Virus record (IMG/VR): IMGVR_UViG_3300024259_000083
Location: 1 to 38,751 of that record
DNA length: 38,751 nucleotides
Source: a virus
Strand: one strand, 5' to 3'
Position 1 is the stretch's first letter, and each line of letters begins with the position of its first letter. Positions 31,051 through 36,977 of this stretch are shown here, piece after piece. The translations under genes and the position numbers were made by a program. The notes beneath the pieces are model-generated. The model searched no databases and had not been told where the DNA came from. It worked only from the letters and a program-made list of their open reading frames with translations.

Positions 31051-31398
31051 TTATTTGTTAAGATTTATTATATCCATTAGTGCGTAGTATTCAGGATTTA
31101 ATAATTGATTTAATCCAGCTAAGAATATTAACCCAATAATAATTAAGAATGTTGAAGTTAATGCAACAATAGCTTTACTTTCAGCATCATAATCATTTTG
31201 TTTCTTTAATCCCTTTATGAATTTGGTAACTACTATAATTACTGTGAGTATAATTATTACTCCAACAACTCCCAACATAATGCCCTCAATAATTTGTTGT
31301 CTTATCATTACACTCCATAAGTGTTCAATGGTGGTTCCAAACTTATCGCTTAATATTTGTAATATTTGTTCTATTGTTTGTGGTATTTTATCTTCTAT
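31051..31398 (-). CDS. Membrane protein with possible ATA start (115 aa)
   Basis: The safe start is ATG 31308 (85 aa: two or three hydrophobic segments, GVVGVIIILTVIIVVT and a second at about 55-70). However, the frame is open 30 more codons upstream, and the translation (EDKIPQTIEQILQILSDKFG, then TTIEHLWSV) looks protein-like and helical. The best start in that extension is ATA at 31398-31396, preceded by AAAAGGG at a short distance. Similar N-terminal helices before a membrane part occur in phage small membrane proteins. The ATG at 31308 also has no Shine-Dalgarno. Confidence 0.65.
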   Translation of the reverse strand: MEDKIPQTIEQILQILSDKFGTTIEHLWSVMIRQQIIEGIMLGVVGVIIILTVIIVVTKFIKGLKKQNDYDAESKAIVALTSTFLIIIGLIFLAGLNQLLNPEYYALMDIINLNK

Positions 31399-31405
31399 AT
31401 CCCTT

Positions 31406-31864
31406 TTAGTTAATAATTATCTCTAACTCTTGTAATCCCCAATCTACTGCTTTGTCATATCCCTCCTGTGAGTAGCCCATGAATATATCGTATCTTCCAT
31501 CATAAGTTGGGCTAGTTCTATCTTCACAAGTATATTCTATTCCTGCGATTATTACTTTAGTTCCTAATTCAATTTCACGAGGACATGCTACTGCTCCAAC
31601 GTATGCTTTTTTGCCTGAAGCCATCAAACAACTCTCTCCAGTATGGCATGAATCATACTCTGAATAAGCTGTTACCTCTACTAAGTCTGTTTCGCAATAG
31701 ACATGAGGCATTAAACATGGATCAGGAGGCTCTGTAGTGGCTTCTGGTGCGATTTCAGCTTGAATAGGTGGTTTGTTAGGTATAACTGCTATTCCTGCTA
31801 TCAGGAGAGCTAAAGCAGTAAAGTATAATACGATTGAGACTGTCTTATTTATTTCTTTAATCAT
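31406..31864 (-). CDS. 3D-domain protein (lytic-transglycosylase-like)
   Basis: 152 aa. An N-terminal membrane anchor (about 7-28, VSIVLYFTALALLIAGIAVI) is followed by a Pro/Ala/Thr linker and a 3D domain: VTAYSEYDSC, GAVACPREIELGTKVIIAG, CEDRTSPTYDGRYDIFM with the Asp residues that name the domain. Four Cys could form disulfides outside the cell. The domain cleaves or binds peptidoglycan glycan in MltA-like enzymes. Placed in the early arm, it might act at infection start or in lysis. A 2-3 nt gap separates it from neighbours. Confidence 0.82.
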   Translation of the reverse strand: MIKEINKTVSIVLYFTALALLIAGIAVIPNKPPIQAEIAPEATTEPPDPCLMPHVYCETDLVEVTAYSEYDSCHTGESCLMASGKKAYVGAVACPREIELGTKVIIAGIEYTCEDRTSPTYDGRYDIFMGYSQEGYDKAVDWGLQELEIIIN

Positions 31865-31875
31865 TTTTGTTTTGG

Positions 31876-32019
31876 TTAGTCTTTTATTTTACCTCTTATT
31901 TTGATCTTCCTACACTCCATAGAGCATATTGTTTTGATCTGGAAGGAGTGCTGTTGCTTATACTCAAACCATTTATTGCATACAGCACACACTCCAGTTT
32001 TTACTTTTCTTTCAGGCAT
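31876..32019 (-). CDS. Tiny zinc-finger protein (47 aa)
   Basis: 47 aa, MPERKVKTGVCAVCNKWFEY, with C11/C14, then CSMEC (C32/C36), and a basic C-terminus (RGKIKD). The spacing resembles small treble-clef or FLZ-like fingers. It follows the SSB-like gene closely. The function is unknown. Confidence 0.7.
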   Translation of the reverse strand: MPERKVKTGVCAVCNKWFEYKQQHSFQIKTICSMECRKIKIRGKIKD

Positions 32020-32023
32020 TGTT

Positions 32024-32635
32024 CTAGAAAGGAATTGAATCTACATCAATTTCAGGAGATCCATCATCATTTTGAGAGGGTTTAGGTTGTGAGGTTTCAT
32101 CAGATACAGATTGCTCATCATCTTTATTCTTTACTTCTGCTGATTCCTTTTCTTCGTCAGTCAGTGGAGTCATTTCATTATTGATCTTCAACCAGTCAGT
32201 AATGTTGTCGTAAGTATTATCTCCTTTAGTGGATGGTTCAACAGAGATTCTAACTTGCTTACCAATTAATCCATTGATGTAATTCTTATCCATTTTAGCT
32301 TCTTCTTCCAGAGTAAGTTCTGCTCCCAGAACAGCTTCAGTAATTCTGTATAGTTTATTCTTTCCATTCTTTCCGATATATAGATATGTTGGTACAAAAT
32401 TTGCCCAGACATTTCTACCTCTCAATTCATTATCTCCATCCTTACCCTCTAGTAATGTGAATTGGAAATTGAGTACTACTTCCATAATCTGTTCTGCTTC
32501 AGGTTTGTTTCTTGTATCGTAACTAGGTTTCTTTACTGCTGTTACGTCAAGAATTTGTGCCTGATATATATCCTTTGGAAGTGGTGGATATTCAGCCTTC
32601 TCTTTTTTCTCTATTGTTATGTCTTCTGTAAGCAT
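32024..32635 (-). CDS. SSB-like single-stranded DNA-binding protein
   Basis: 203 aa. The N-terminal about 150 residues are beta-rich with basic/aromatic patches (ELRGRNVWANFVPTYLYIG), compatible with an OB-type fold. A disordered acidic region follows, ending in the hallmark EIDVDSIPF tip, like the SSB C-terminal tail DDDIPF used to recruit host replication and repair proteins. AAAGGAAAG provides a ribosome site. It is the only replication-type protein recognised in the genome, consistent with use of host replication enzymes. Confidence 0.75.
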   Translation of the reverse strand: MLTEDITIEKKEKAEYPPLPKDIYQAQILDVTAVKKPSYDTRNKPEAEQIMEVVLNFQFTLLEGKDGDNELRGRNVWANFVPTYLYIGKNGKNKLYRITEAVLGAELTLEEEAKMDKNYINGLIGKQVRISVEPSTKGDNTYDNITDWLKINNEMTPLTDEEKESAEVKNKDDEQSVSDETSQPKPSQNDDGSPEIDVDSIPF

Positions 32636-32647
32636 TTGTTCTTTCCT

Positions 32648-32863
32648 TTAATTAATATTATATTGTCTCTTATATTTTGCTTTGATGTTGTCAGCGAAGT
32701 CTTGTGCATCTGCTGATGTTATCTGGTACTTCTGTAGGATTCCACCAACCTTTACTACTTTAGCTTTGAGTTCTCCGGAATCAATGTACTTCCTGATAGT
32801 GATTCTACTGGAGAATGGAAACCAGTCAGCTTCTACTAGATCATTGATTGTGTACTGCTTCAT
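32648..32863 (-). CDS. Excisionase/MerR-like winged-helix protein
   Basis: 71 aa. YTINDLVEADWFPFSSRITI then RKYIDSGELKA and KVGGILQKYQITSADAQDFA follow the excisionase/MerR N-terminal pattern: a helix-turn-helix with a wing. It would bind DNA as a regulator or architectural protein. No integrase gene is present, so a transcription role is more likely than excision. The start overlaps the upstream stop (ATGA). Confidence 0.75.
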   Translation of the reverse strand: MKQYTINDLVEADWFPFSSRITIRKYIDSGELKAKVVKVGGILQKYQITSADAQDFADNIKAKYKRQYNIN

Positions 32864-33027
32864 GTTTTTTCCTTTAATAATTGTGTCTTCACTGAATGTT
32901 CATATAGAATGTCAGCCATGACGAATGGATGAGATAATATTGCTGGAAATTCTATTGCTTGTTCAACAGTACTAGCCTTTAGAATGCTTTCTCTATTCTC
33001 GTTTAGTTGTTTTTTCGGAGTAATCAT
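32860..33027 (-). CDS. Small overlapping early protein (55 aa)
   Basis: 55 aa, MITPKKQLNENRESILKAST. It overlaps the end of the 152-aa gene by 35 nt and the start of the HTH gene by 4 nt. AAAGG lies upstream of the ATG. It is helical and acidic/basic mixed, with no known motif. The position in a tightly coupled chain supports reality. Confidence 0.65.
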   Translation of the reverse strand: MITPKKQLNENRESILKASTVEQAIEFPAILSHPFVMADILYEHSVKTQLLKEKT

Positions 33028-33451
33028 CTGTTTTGACCTTTCTTTTATCTTCTTTATTAGATGGTTTAGATATTGAGATATATTCTGTTTCAGTTATTTC
33101 AGTTCCATTTATCACTTCTCCAGATTTTACAACTGCTTTGGAAAATGAGTTCTTAAATAAATCATTTAACTGAACACTTGTATATTCATCACCTACTCCT
33201 AATTGTTTAAGGTGAGCAATTACTACTTTCTCATCTACGACCTTTAGAGTTTTCTTTACTGCTCTTGAAACTGTACCATGCTCAAATCTTGCAGAGTACT
33301 GACCAGATTCTTTTAGAGATTCCATGATCTCCGTTTGGAGTTTATCTTTCTTCTCTTTGAGTGGAGCTACTACCAGTTTATGAGCATCATCTAACTCATT
33401 GATTTGTTGGCGTAGTCCAATTAGTTCTTGTGATGTTTCTTTTAAGTTCAT
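32993..33451 (-). CDS. Coiled-coil protein, Gp157/Gam-like by texture
   Basis: 152 aa. A long N-terminal coiled coil (about residues 1-50) is followed by a compact alpha/beta region (FEHGTVSRAVKKTLKVVDEK and onward) and a Lys-rich tail. This texture recalls Siphovirus Gp157 or Mu Gam-type host-nuclease-inhibiting proteins of early phage operons, but no diagnostic motif is present. GAGAGGAAGAA precedes the ATG. It is the second gene behind the leftward promoter. Confidence 0.7.
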   Translation of the reverse strand: MNLKETSQELIGLRQQINELDDAHKLVVAPLKEKKDKLQTEIMESLKESGQYSARFEHGTVSRAVKKTLKVVDEKVVIAHLKQLGVGDEYTSVQLNDLFKNSFSKAVVKSGEVINGTEITETEYISISKPSNKEDKRKVKTDDYSEKTTKRE

Positions 33452-33452
33452 G

Positions 33453-33560
33453 TTATTCTTCCTCTCTATTTAATTGTTCTTGCTCTCTATAACAAACAAA
33501 ATCCATATCATCTTCTAGATATGAACTTGCTGGTTCGTATGTTGTGTCTGGATTGCTCAT
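33453..33560 (-). CDS. First gene of leftward operon (35 aa)
   Basis: 35 aa, acidic (MSNPDTTYEPASSYLEDDMD). GAGAGGAAAAAA lies upstream of the ATG, and the leftward promoter is about 50 nt upstream. Its position at the head of the operon suggests an early host-directed peptide. The function is unknown. Confidence 0.65.
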   Translation of the reverse strand: MSNPDTTYEPASSYLEDDMDFVCYREQEQLNREEE

Positions 33561-33607
33561 GTCTTTTTTCCTCTCTTTAGTTAGTGTCTTATTACTTAAC
33601 TATCTTC

Positions 33608-33636
33608 AGTATACACCTATACGGTATATATTGCAA
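33608..33636 (-). promoter_or_regulatory. Leftward sigma70-type promoter
   Basis: On the minus strand TTGCAA (33636-33631), a 17-nt spacer, then TATACT (33613-33608), ahead of the 35-aa gene. The -10 lies in GGTGTATACT, a context shared with the rightward promoter. It should drive the whole leftward arm. Confidence 0.8.
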
Positions 33637-33706
33637 CCCCCTAGAATTGGCTAAGGTTAGCACAGGTAAATCAGACGTTGAGTGTAGTACGGTAAATTCC
33701 TAGACT

Positions 33707-33715
33707 TTATCCACA
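33707..33715 (+). promoter_or_regulatory. Perfect DnaA box
   Basis: TTATCCACA matches the bacterial DnaA-box consensus exactly. It lies in the intergenic control region between the two divergent promoters. Only this single perfect box was found by eye; possible replication-origin function is an inference. Confidence 0.7.
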
Positions 33716-33744
33716 GGAGTCTTCAGACGATCTAAGACAGATAC

Positions 33745-33773
33745 TTGCATTATTTTTCAAATGGGTGTATTCT
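33745..33773 (+). promoter_or_regulatory. Rightward sigma70-type promoter
   Basis: TTGCAT (33745-33750), a 17-nt spacer, then TATTCT (33768-33773). The spacer ends GGGTG like the leftward promoter (GGTG), so the two promoters share a TTGCA-N17 design and a G(G)GTG-TAT context. It lies upstream of the attenuator-like terminator and the 64-aa gene. Confidence 0.75.
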
Positions 33774-33816
33774 AGAAACGTAATACAACGCCAATTTGCG
33801 TGATGTATTCAAGGAA

Positions 33817-33847
33817 GCCGACCAGTTGTGTTACATAGGTCGGTTTT
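33817..33847 (+). terminator. Leader terminator/attenuator
   Basis: GCCGACC (33817-33823) and GGTCGGT (33838-33844) form a 7-bp stem (last pair G-U) with a 14-nt loop, followed by a short T4 run. It lies in the leader of the 64-aa gene, just after the rightward promoter, so it could attenuate rightward transcription until antitermination. Confidence 0.7.
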
Positions 33848-33864
33848 CGTTATCTATAACAATT

Positions 33865-34059
33865 ATGGAACACAAAGTAGAAAATATGAGAGCATATAAA
33901 GTAGTAGAAGAATTTGTTGCTAGTGGTAGAAAATTAGATCCAGATGATTTATTTAATGAAGCATATATCAAATACCAGACTGGTAAACATAGATGCCCTA
34001 GTTATATTAAAGGTAAACTACGTCAGTCTATTAGTATTATATCTAGTAGATTATCGTAG
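33865..34059 (+). CDS. Small basic protein, first rightward gene (64 aa)
   Basis: 64 aa from ATG 33865. The longer frame that begins at TTG 33796 would run through the terminator stem and is less likely. It contains AYKVVEEFVASGRKLDPDDL and YQTGKHRCPSYIKGKL: helical and basic, with possible nucleic-acid binding. No Shine-Dalgarno is clear. It might be a small regulator acting on the leader terminator, but this is inference. Confidence 0.65.
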   Translation: MEHKVENMRAYKVVEEFVASGRKLDPDDLFNEAYIKYQTGKHRCPSYIKGKLRQSISIISSRLS

Positions 34060-34094
34060 TTTTAGTTTAGAATAGCGTATCACCCCGATATAAG

Positions 34095-34206
34095 TGTCTA
34101 TTGTGGAGCTGATAAGCGAGAGTGCAATCATTAGCCTGCATGGATTTCAGTAGTAACCATGTATCCGACCACTCTAACGGTAACGCCAGCTATGAAGCAA
34201 TAGACC
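34095..34206 (+). ncRNA. Candidate structured RNA (novel)
   Basis: In a gene-free stretch (34060-34479), one 112-nt region folds by eye as a nested rod. GTCTATTG (34096-34103) pairs with CAATAGAC (34198-34205), 8 bp. AGCTG (34107-34111) pairs with CAGCT (34187-34191). GCG (34116-34118) pairs with CGC (34184-34186), continuing into AGAGTG (34119-34124) with CACTCT (34170-34175). A 7-bp terminal hairpin pairs 34137-34143 with 34157-34163. An 8-nt bulge AACGGTAA lies at 34176-34183. It does not fit tRNA (no T-arm) or a hammerhead core. A 7-bp hairpin (34259-34278) and a terminator (34378-34404) follow, so the transcript could be about 330 nt. Confidence 0.6.
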
Positions 34207-34377
34207 GATTAAGAACTTTTTATTCGCCCAAAACGCCAATAAGTCCAATTTATATTCACTAATACCAAGAAGTATTAGAGAGGGCTATCAATGACGAGAA
34301 GTTTTAGATCTTAATTAGTATGAGACGAACTGGGATTGACCCTTTTACATCTACTGCATGCCAAATATATGTCATGA

Positions 34378-34404
34378 TTAGTCAGGGAGACTAAGAGTTT
34401 TTTT
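34378..34404 (+). terminator. Intrinsic terminator after the structured RNA
   Basis: TTAGTC (34378-34383) and GACTAA (34389-34394) form a 6-bp stem with loop AGGGA, then GAG and a T7 run (34398-34404). It closes the region 34060-34404 and precedes a new promoter, so it separates the RNA region from the next gene. Confidence 0.72.
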
Positions 34405-34422
34405 ATTCCAGTAAGTAGTAAT

Positions 34423-34451
34423 AAGACAATATGTGAAATTTATGATATACT
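34423..34451 (+). promoter_or_regulatory. Promoter before the 64-aa gene at 34480
   Basis: AAGACA (34423-34428), a 17-nt spacer, then TATACT (34446-34451). The -10 is a strong match; the -35 is weaker. The start codon follows 29 nt later with AAGGAG. Confidence 0.65.
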
Positions 34452-34479
34452 GAATATACAAGATCATAATAAGGAGTAT

Positions 34480-34674
34480 ATGATAGAAGCATTACAAGAA
34501 TTAAAAGACGATATCGTTGCTGGTGGGCAAGCTACAAGGCAACATATTGGAACAGCTTTAGCACTTATAGCTGGAGCAGATGCCGATAGAGATACAGAAA
34601 TTAAAGAATTACTTTCTGGCACTCTGGGCGCAGAAGATATAGATAAAGTTATAAAAGACCTCAATTCATACTAG
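34480..34674 (+). CDS. Small helical protein with own promoter and terminator
   Basis: 64 aa, MIEALQELKDDIVAGGQATR and onward; helical, Ala/Asp-rich, acidic. It has a strong ribosome site (AAGGAG), its own promoter and an intrinsic terminator that overlaps its stop codon. So it is a stand-alone unit, possibly highly expressed early. The family is not recognised. Confidence 0.75.
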   Translation: MIEALQELKDDIVAGGQATRQHIGTALALIAGADADRDTEIKELLSGTLGAEDIDKVIKDLNSY

Positions 34675-34689
34675 AATTGGGTGTTTTTT
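34660..34689 (+). terminator. Intrinsic terminator overlapping a stop codon
   Basis: CTCAATTC (34660-34667) and GAATTGGG (34674-34681) form 8 bp (one G-U pair) with loop ATACTA, followed by T-G and a T6 run (34684-34689). The TAG stop (34672-34674) lies in its loop/stem edge. Confidence 0.82.
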
Positions 34690-34693
34690 CTTG

Positions 34694-34721
34694 TAGGGGT
34701 GGTCTTCCTCTGCCACTCCTA
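34694..34721 (+). promoter_or_regulatory. Hairpin in leader of the small membrane gene
   Basis: TAGGGGTGG (34694-34702) and CCACTCCTA (34713-34721) form 9 bp with one G-U pair and a 10-nt loop. No T-run follows. It could regulate or protect the mRNA of the two genes downstream. Confidence 0.6.
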
Positions 34722-34760
34722 TGGGAATAAGCACCAGCTCTTTAACAGGAAGGAAGCGTC

Positions 34761-34883
34761 ATGCAAGAGACAATCAATTTCCTAATCATAGGATTGGGGG
34801 TGATAGCGTTAGTTATCGTGTTCGGACTTGGGGACTCTAACAGGAGGAAGAAGAATGTCTCGCAAAAAAAACCAAAGGACTAA
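34761..34883 (+). CDS. Small single-span membrane protein (40 aa)
   Basis: 40 aa: MQETINFLIIGLGVIALVIV, then FGLG and a basic cytoplasmic-looking tail (NRRKKNVSQKKPKD). AGGAAGGAAG precedes the ATG. Its 3' end overlaps the HNH-like gene by 29 nt in another frame. Possible membrane effector or superinfection factor; function unknown. Confidence 0.7.
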   Translation: MQETINFLIIGLGVIALVIVFGLGDSNRRKKNVSQKKPKD

Positions 34884-35124
34884 CAAACATCACGTTGTCC
34901 CAAGAAGTAGAGGTGGCTCATCAGCCCCTCACAACATCATCAAGGTAGACGTTCGTAAGCACGAAATCTACCACCAGATGTTCTCAAACCTCACACCGCA
35001 GGAGATATGTGCGTTGGTCAACGAATTATTCCCTCCAGGGATTAGCAACTTCATCATTGACCATCTATCAGTCCACTGGTGGAACGCACAAGAATTTAAT
35101 GGGGATATCATGTCAGGCTTCTAG
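34855..35124 (+). CDS. Small HNH-like protein
   Basis: 89 aa from ATG 34855, which has AGGAGG at the right distance; a TTG 27 nt upstream is less likely. KHHVVPRSRGGSSAPHNIIK followed by HEIYHQMF matches the beta-beta-alpha HNH-type core (H-H, N, H...H) but lacks the Cys pairs of full homing enzymes. It may nick DNA or be a degenerate HNH binding protein. It is in the accessory block near the structured RNA. Confidence 0.75.
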   Translation: MSRKKNQRTNKHHVVPRSRGGSSAPHNIIKVDVRKHEIYHQMFSNLTPQEICALVNELFPPGISNFIIDHLSVHWWNAQEFNGDIMSGF

Positions 35125-35169
35125 TAGACGCTTCCCCTTTTTATACAGCAGAGGATTAGGAGAAAATAC

Positions 35170-35838
35170 ATGAATAACGTACTTGTGGTGGGCGATCCTC
35201 ATATTCCATTTGAACATGAAGGATACCTAGACTTTTGCAAAAAGACCTACAAGAAATATAATTGCAATATAGTAGTATGTATAGGGGATTTAGTAGATAA
35301 TCACGCAATCTCATATCACGAACATGACCCTGATGGTCTCAGTCCTAGAGATGAGTTAGTATTAGCGAAAAAAAAGATACAGAAGTGGGTGAAAGCATTC
35401 CCCAAAGTAAAAATATGTCGTGGGAATCATGATTTACTCTTTCATAGAAAAGCAATAACTCATGGTATTCCTTTAGAAGCAACTAAGTCTTTTCAGGATA
35501 TATTTGAACTACCGAAGGAATGGGAGTATGAGTACTTTTATATGATAGATGATGTAAAATATGAGCATGGACTGAAGAGATCTGGTAAATACGCCCATAT
35601 CAAAGCATCCCAACAGAATATGCAATCCACTGTAATAGGACATTTACATTCAAATGCTGGAGTAGGATGGTCTGCCAATGACCTGAAAATAGTTTTTGGA
35701 ATGGCAGTAGGTTGTGGGATAGATCGCAACTCATACGCCATGAAGTATGGAACGTCTTTTGTGAGCAAACCAATTCTTTCATGCGGTATAGTACTAGATA
35801 ATGGAAAATACCCTCAAGTCATACCAATGGAACTATGA
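35170..35838 (+). CDS. Calcineurin-like metallophosphoesterase
   Basis: 222 aa, complete domain. GDPH (D9/H11), GDLVD (D40/D43), GNHD (N86/H87/D88) and GHLH (H158/H160) are the five metal-binding blocks of the family. Substrate could be a phosphodiester, nucleotide or DNA end; phage members often act in DNA metabolism or defence evasion. AGGATTAGGAG precedes the ATG. The stop overlaps the start of a tiny membrane gene (ATGA). Confidence 0.88.
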   Translation: MNNVLVVGDPHIPFEHEGYLDFCKKTYKKYNCNIVVCIGDLVDNHAISYHEHDPDGLSPRDELVLAKKKIQKWVKAFPKVKICRGNHDLLFHRKAITHGIPLEATKSFQDIFELPKEWEYEYFYMIDDVKYEHGLKRSGKYAHIKASQQNMQSTVIGHLHSNAGVGWSANDLKIVFGMAVGCGIDRNSYAMKYGTSFVSKPILSCGIVLDNGKYPQVIPMEL

Positions 35839-35948
35839 AAAACCACATTGTGAACCTAATAATCTGTATGATCACCATAGTATTGATGGTTGTAGTGATA
35901 TATTGCTATTATAAAGCTATTATGTTTTGTTGGCATTTAATGATATAA
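35835..35948 (+). CDS. Tiny membrane protein coupled to the phosphoesterase (37 aa)
   Basis: 37 aa, MKNHIVNLIICMITIVLMVV, one hydrophobic span, then Tyr/Cys-rich residues. Translation begins on the phosphoesterase stop (ATGA). Reality rests on coupling and hydrophobicity. The function is unknown. Confidence 0.6.
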   Translation: MKNHIVNLIICMITIVLMVVVIYCYYKAIMFCWHLMI

Positions 35949-35952
35949 TTAT

Positions 35953-36081
35953 ATGACATATCCATTATCAGATTGTTGCGAAGAACCAATGAAACTGGAT
36001 GATTATACAGGAGAATACACTTGTACTTATTGTGGATCAGAATGTTATTGCGACATTGACGAAGAAGTATTTTGTGATTAA
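35953..36081 (+). CDS. Tiny Cys-rich zinc-ribbon protein (42 aa)
   Basis: 42 aa. CC (C8/C9), CTYC (C24/C27), CYC (C31/C33) and C41, with an acidic C-terminus. It fits the general series of tiny metal-binding proteins in this genome. Five bases separate it from the previous gene. No family assigned. Confidence 0.65.
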   Translation: MTYPLSDCCEEPMKLDDYTGEYTCTYCGSECYCDIDEEVFCD

Positions 36082-36117
36082 ATGGCTAAAGTTAGCTAAT
36101 AATTAGAGGAAAAAGAT

Positions 36118-36480
36118 ATGAAGACAACACTGAAGCATTATAATTATTTTTGTGGGCGAGTGTCCTTTTACAAGAAGAAGTTCCATTTGGACGAATGGGA
36201 GGTTGATACTGATTTTGTAGAGCTTAGGAATGAGTTGGCGGTGGCACAGACAGGGAGGCATGAGCATGGAGGGGCTTTAATCTCCTTGAGTAAGAGTGCC
36301 GGTAGTGAGTATGATTCGGAGCAGGAGATGAAGGTTCAACTTGATCTCAATGCTAAGCATGAGATATTGCATTTGTTACTTGGTGATTTAGCTATGAAGG
36401 CTTACGATAGATGTGTTTCCGAGAAGGAAATCAATATCTCAGAGGAGCGATTAGTTAGACGACTAAGTAAATTCCTATGA
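36118..36480 (+). CDS. HExxH metallopeptidase-like protein
   Basis: 120 aa. AKHEILHLLLGDL supplies an HExxH zinc motif (H80, E81, H84 by rough count), typical of small gluzincin-like phage proteins. The N-terminal WEVDTDFVEL resembles a beta-rich entry. Codon choice looks slightly richer in G than neighbours (e.g. GGGAGG, GAGCAT), hinting at separate acquisition. AGAGGAAAAAG precedes the ATG. It overlaps the HNH gene by 4 nt. Peptidase activity is inferred from the motif only. Confidence 0.7.
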   Translation: MKTTLKHYNYFCGRVSFYKKKFHLDEWEVDTDFVELRNELAVAQTGRHEHGGALISLSKSAGSEYDSEQEMKVQLDLNAKHEILHLLLGDLAMKAYDRCVSEKEINISEERLVRRLSKFL

Positions 36481-36977
36481 CCAAAGAACAAATACTCAAA
36501 AAGGAATGTAAATACTGTGAGCAAGATATGGTTAAGAAACCTAAGTATTCCTATAAACAATGGGCTAGTAGAGAATATTGTAGTAATCTTTGTAGAGCTA
36601 AAGCTATTAGTAAATTTCAAGTTGGTCATACAATAAATGTTGGTATCCCTACTCCTCTTGAAACTAGAAGAAAAATCAGTAAAGCCTTATCTGGCAATAA
36701 AACACATCTTTGGAAAGGTGGGATTACTAAAAAGAATAAACTAATTAGAACTGGCATGGAGTTTAGAAACTGGCGTAAATTAGTATTTGAAAGAGATGAC
36801 TATACTTGTCAGGAATGTGAACTTCGTGGGGTTGAATTAAATGCACATCATATTAAATCATTTGCATTATATCCTGAACTACGATATGAGATAGACAATG
36901 GCAAAACACTATGCGTAGAATGTCATAAGGAAACACCAACTTATAAAGGTAAAATGAAAAACTATGCTTTCGTATAA
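36477..36977 (+). CDS. HNH endonuclease with NUMOD3 motif
   Basis: 166 aa. An N-terminal zinc knuckle pair (CKYCEQD, CSNLC), a NUMOD3-like DNA-binding repeat (ETRRKISKALSGNKTHLWKGG region, about residues 60-80), then HNH: CQEC, NAHHIKSFALYP and CVECHKE. Such free-standing enzymes often drive their own spread (homing). It lies 0.5 kb upstream of the methyltransferase alleles, so it could promote gene conversion there; this is inference. Confidence 0.85.
   Translation: MTKEQILKKECKYCEQDMVKKPKYSYKQWASREYCSNLCRAKAISKFQVGHTINVGIPTPLETRRKISKALSGNKTHLWKGGITKKNKLIRTGMEFRNWRKLVFERDDYTCQECELRGVELNAHHIKSFALYPELRYEIDNGKTLCVECHKETPTYKGKMKNYAFV

Noticed and set aside
29787-31090. CRISPR array or mini-satellite
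   Set aside because: The repeated AATACTACGCA units are 0.3-0.5 kb apart, unequal in length and lie inside coding frames, so they are gene-edge repeats.
32648-32863. Lysogeny module
   Set aside because: The small excisionase-like HTH protein alone is not enough; no integrase, recombinase, repressor pair or attachment-site repeat was seen.
33796-33864. Extension of the 64-aa gene to TTG 33796
   Set aside because: The extension would translate through the leader terminator hairpin, has no ribosome site, and ATG 33865 gives a normal start.
34095-34206. tRNA, tmRNA or hammerhead ribozyme
   Set aside because: No T-arm GTTCRA consensus or anticodon arm, no tag reading frame, and no CUGAUGA...GAAA core at the required places.
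34828-34854. TTG start for the HNH-like gene
   Set aside because: ATG 34855 has a strong AGGAGG site; the upstream part lies within the overlapping membrane gene.
36082-36099. Five-codon ORF (MAKVS) after the zinc-ribbon gene at 35953
   Set aside because: Too short and without context beyond adjacency; it may be chance.
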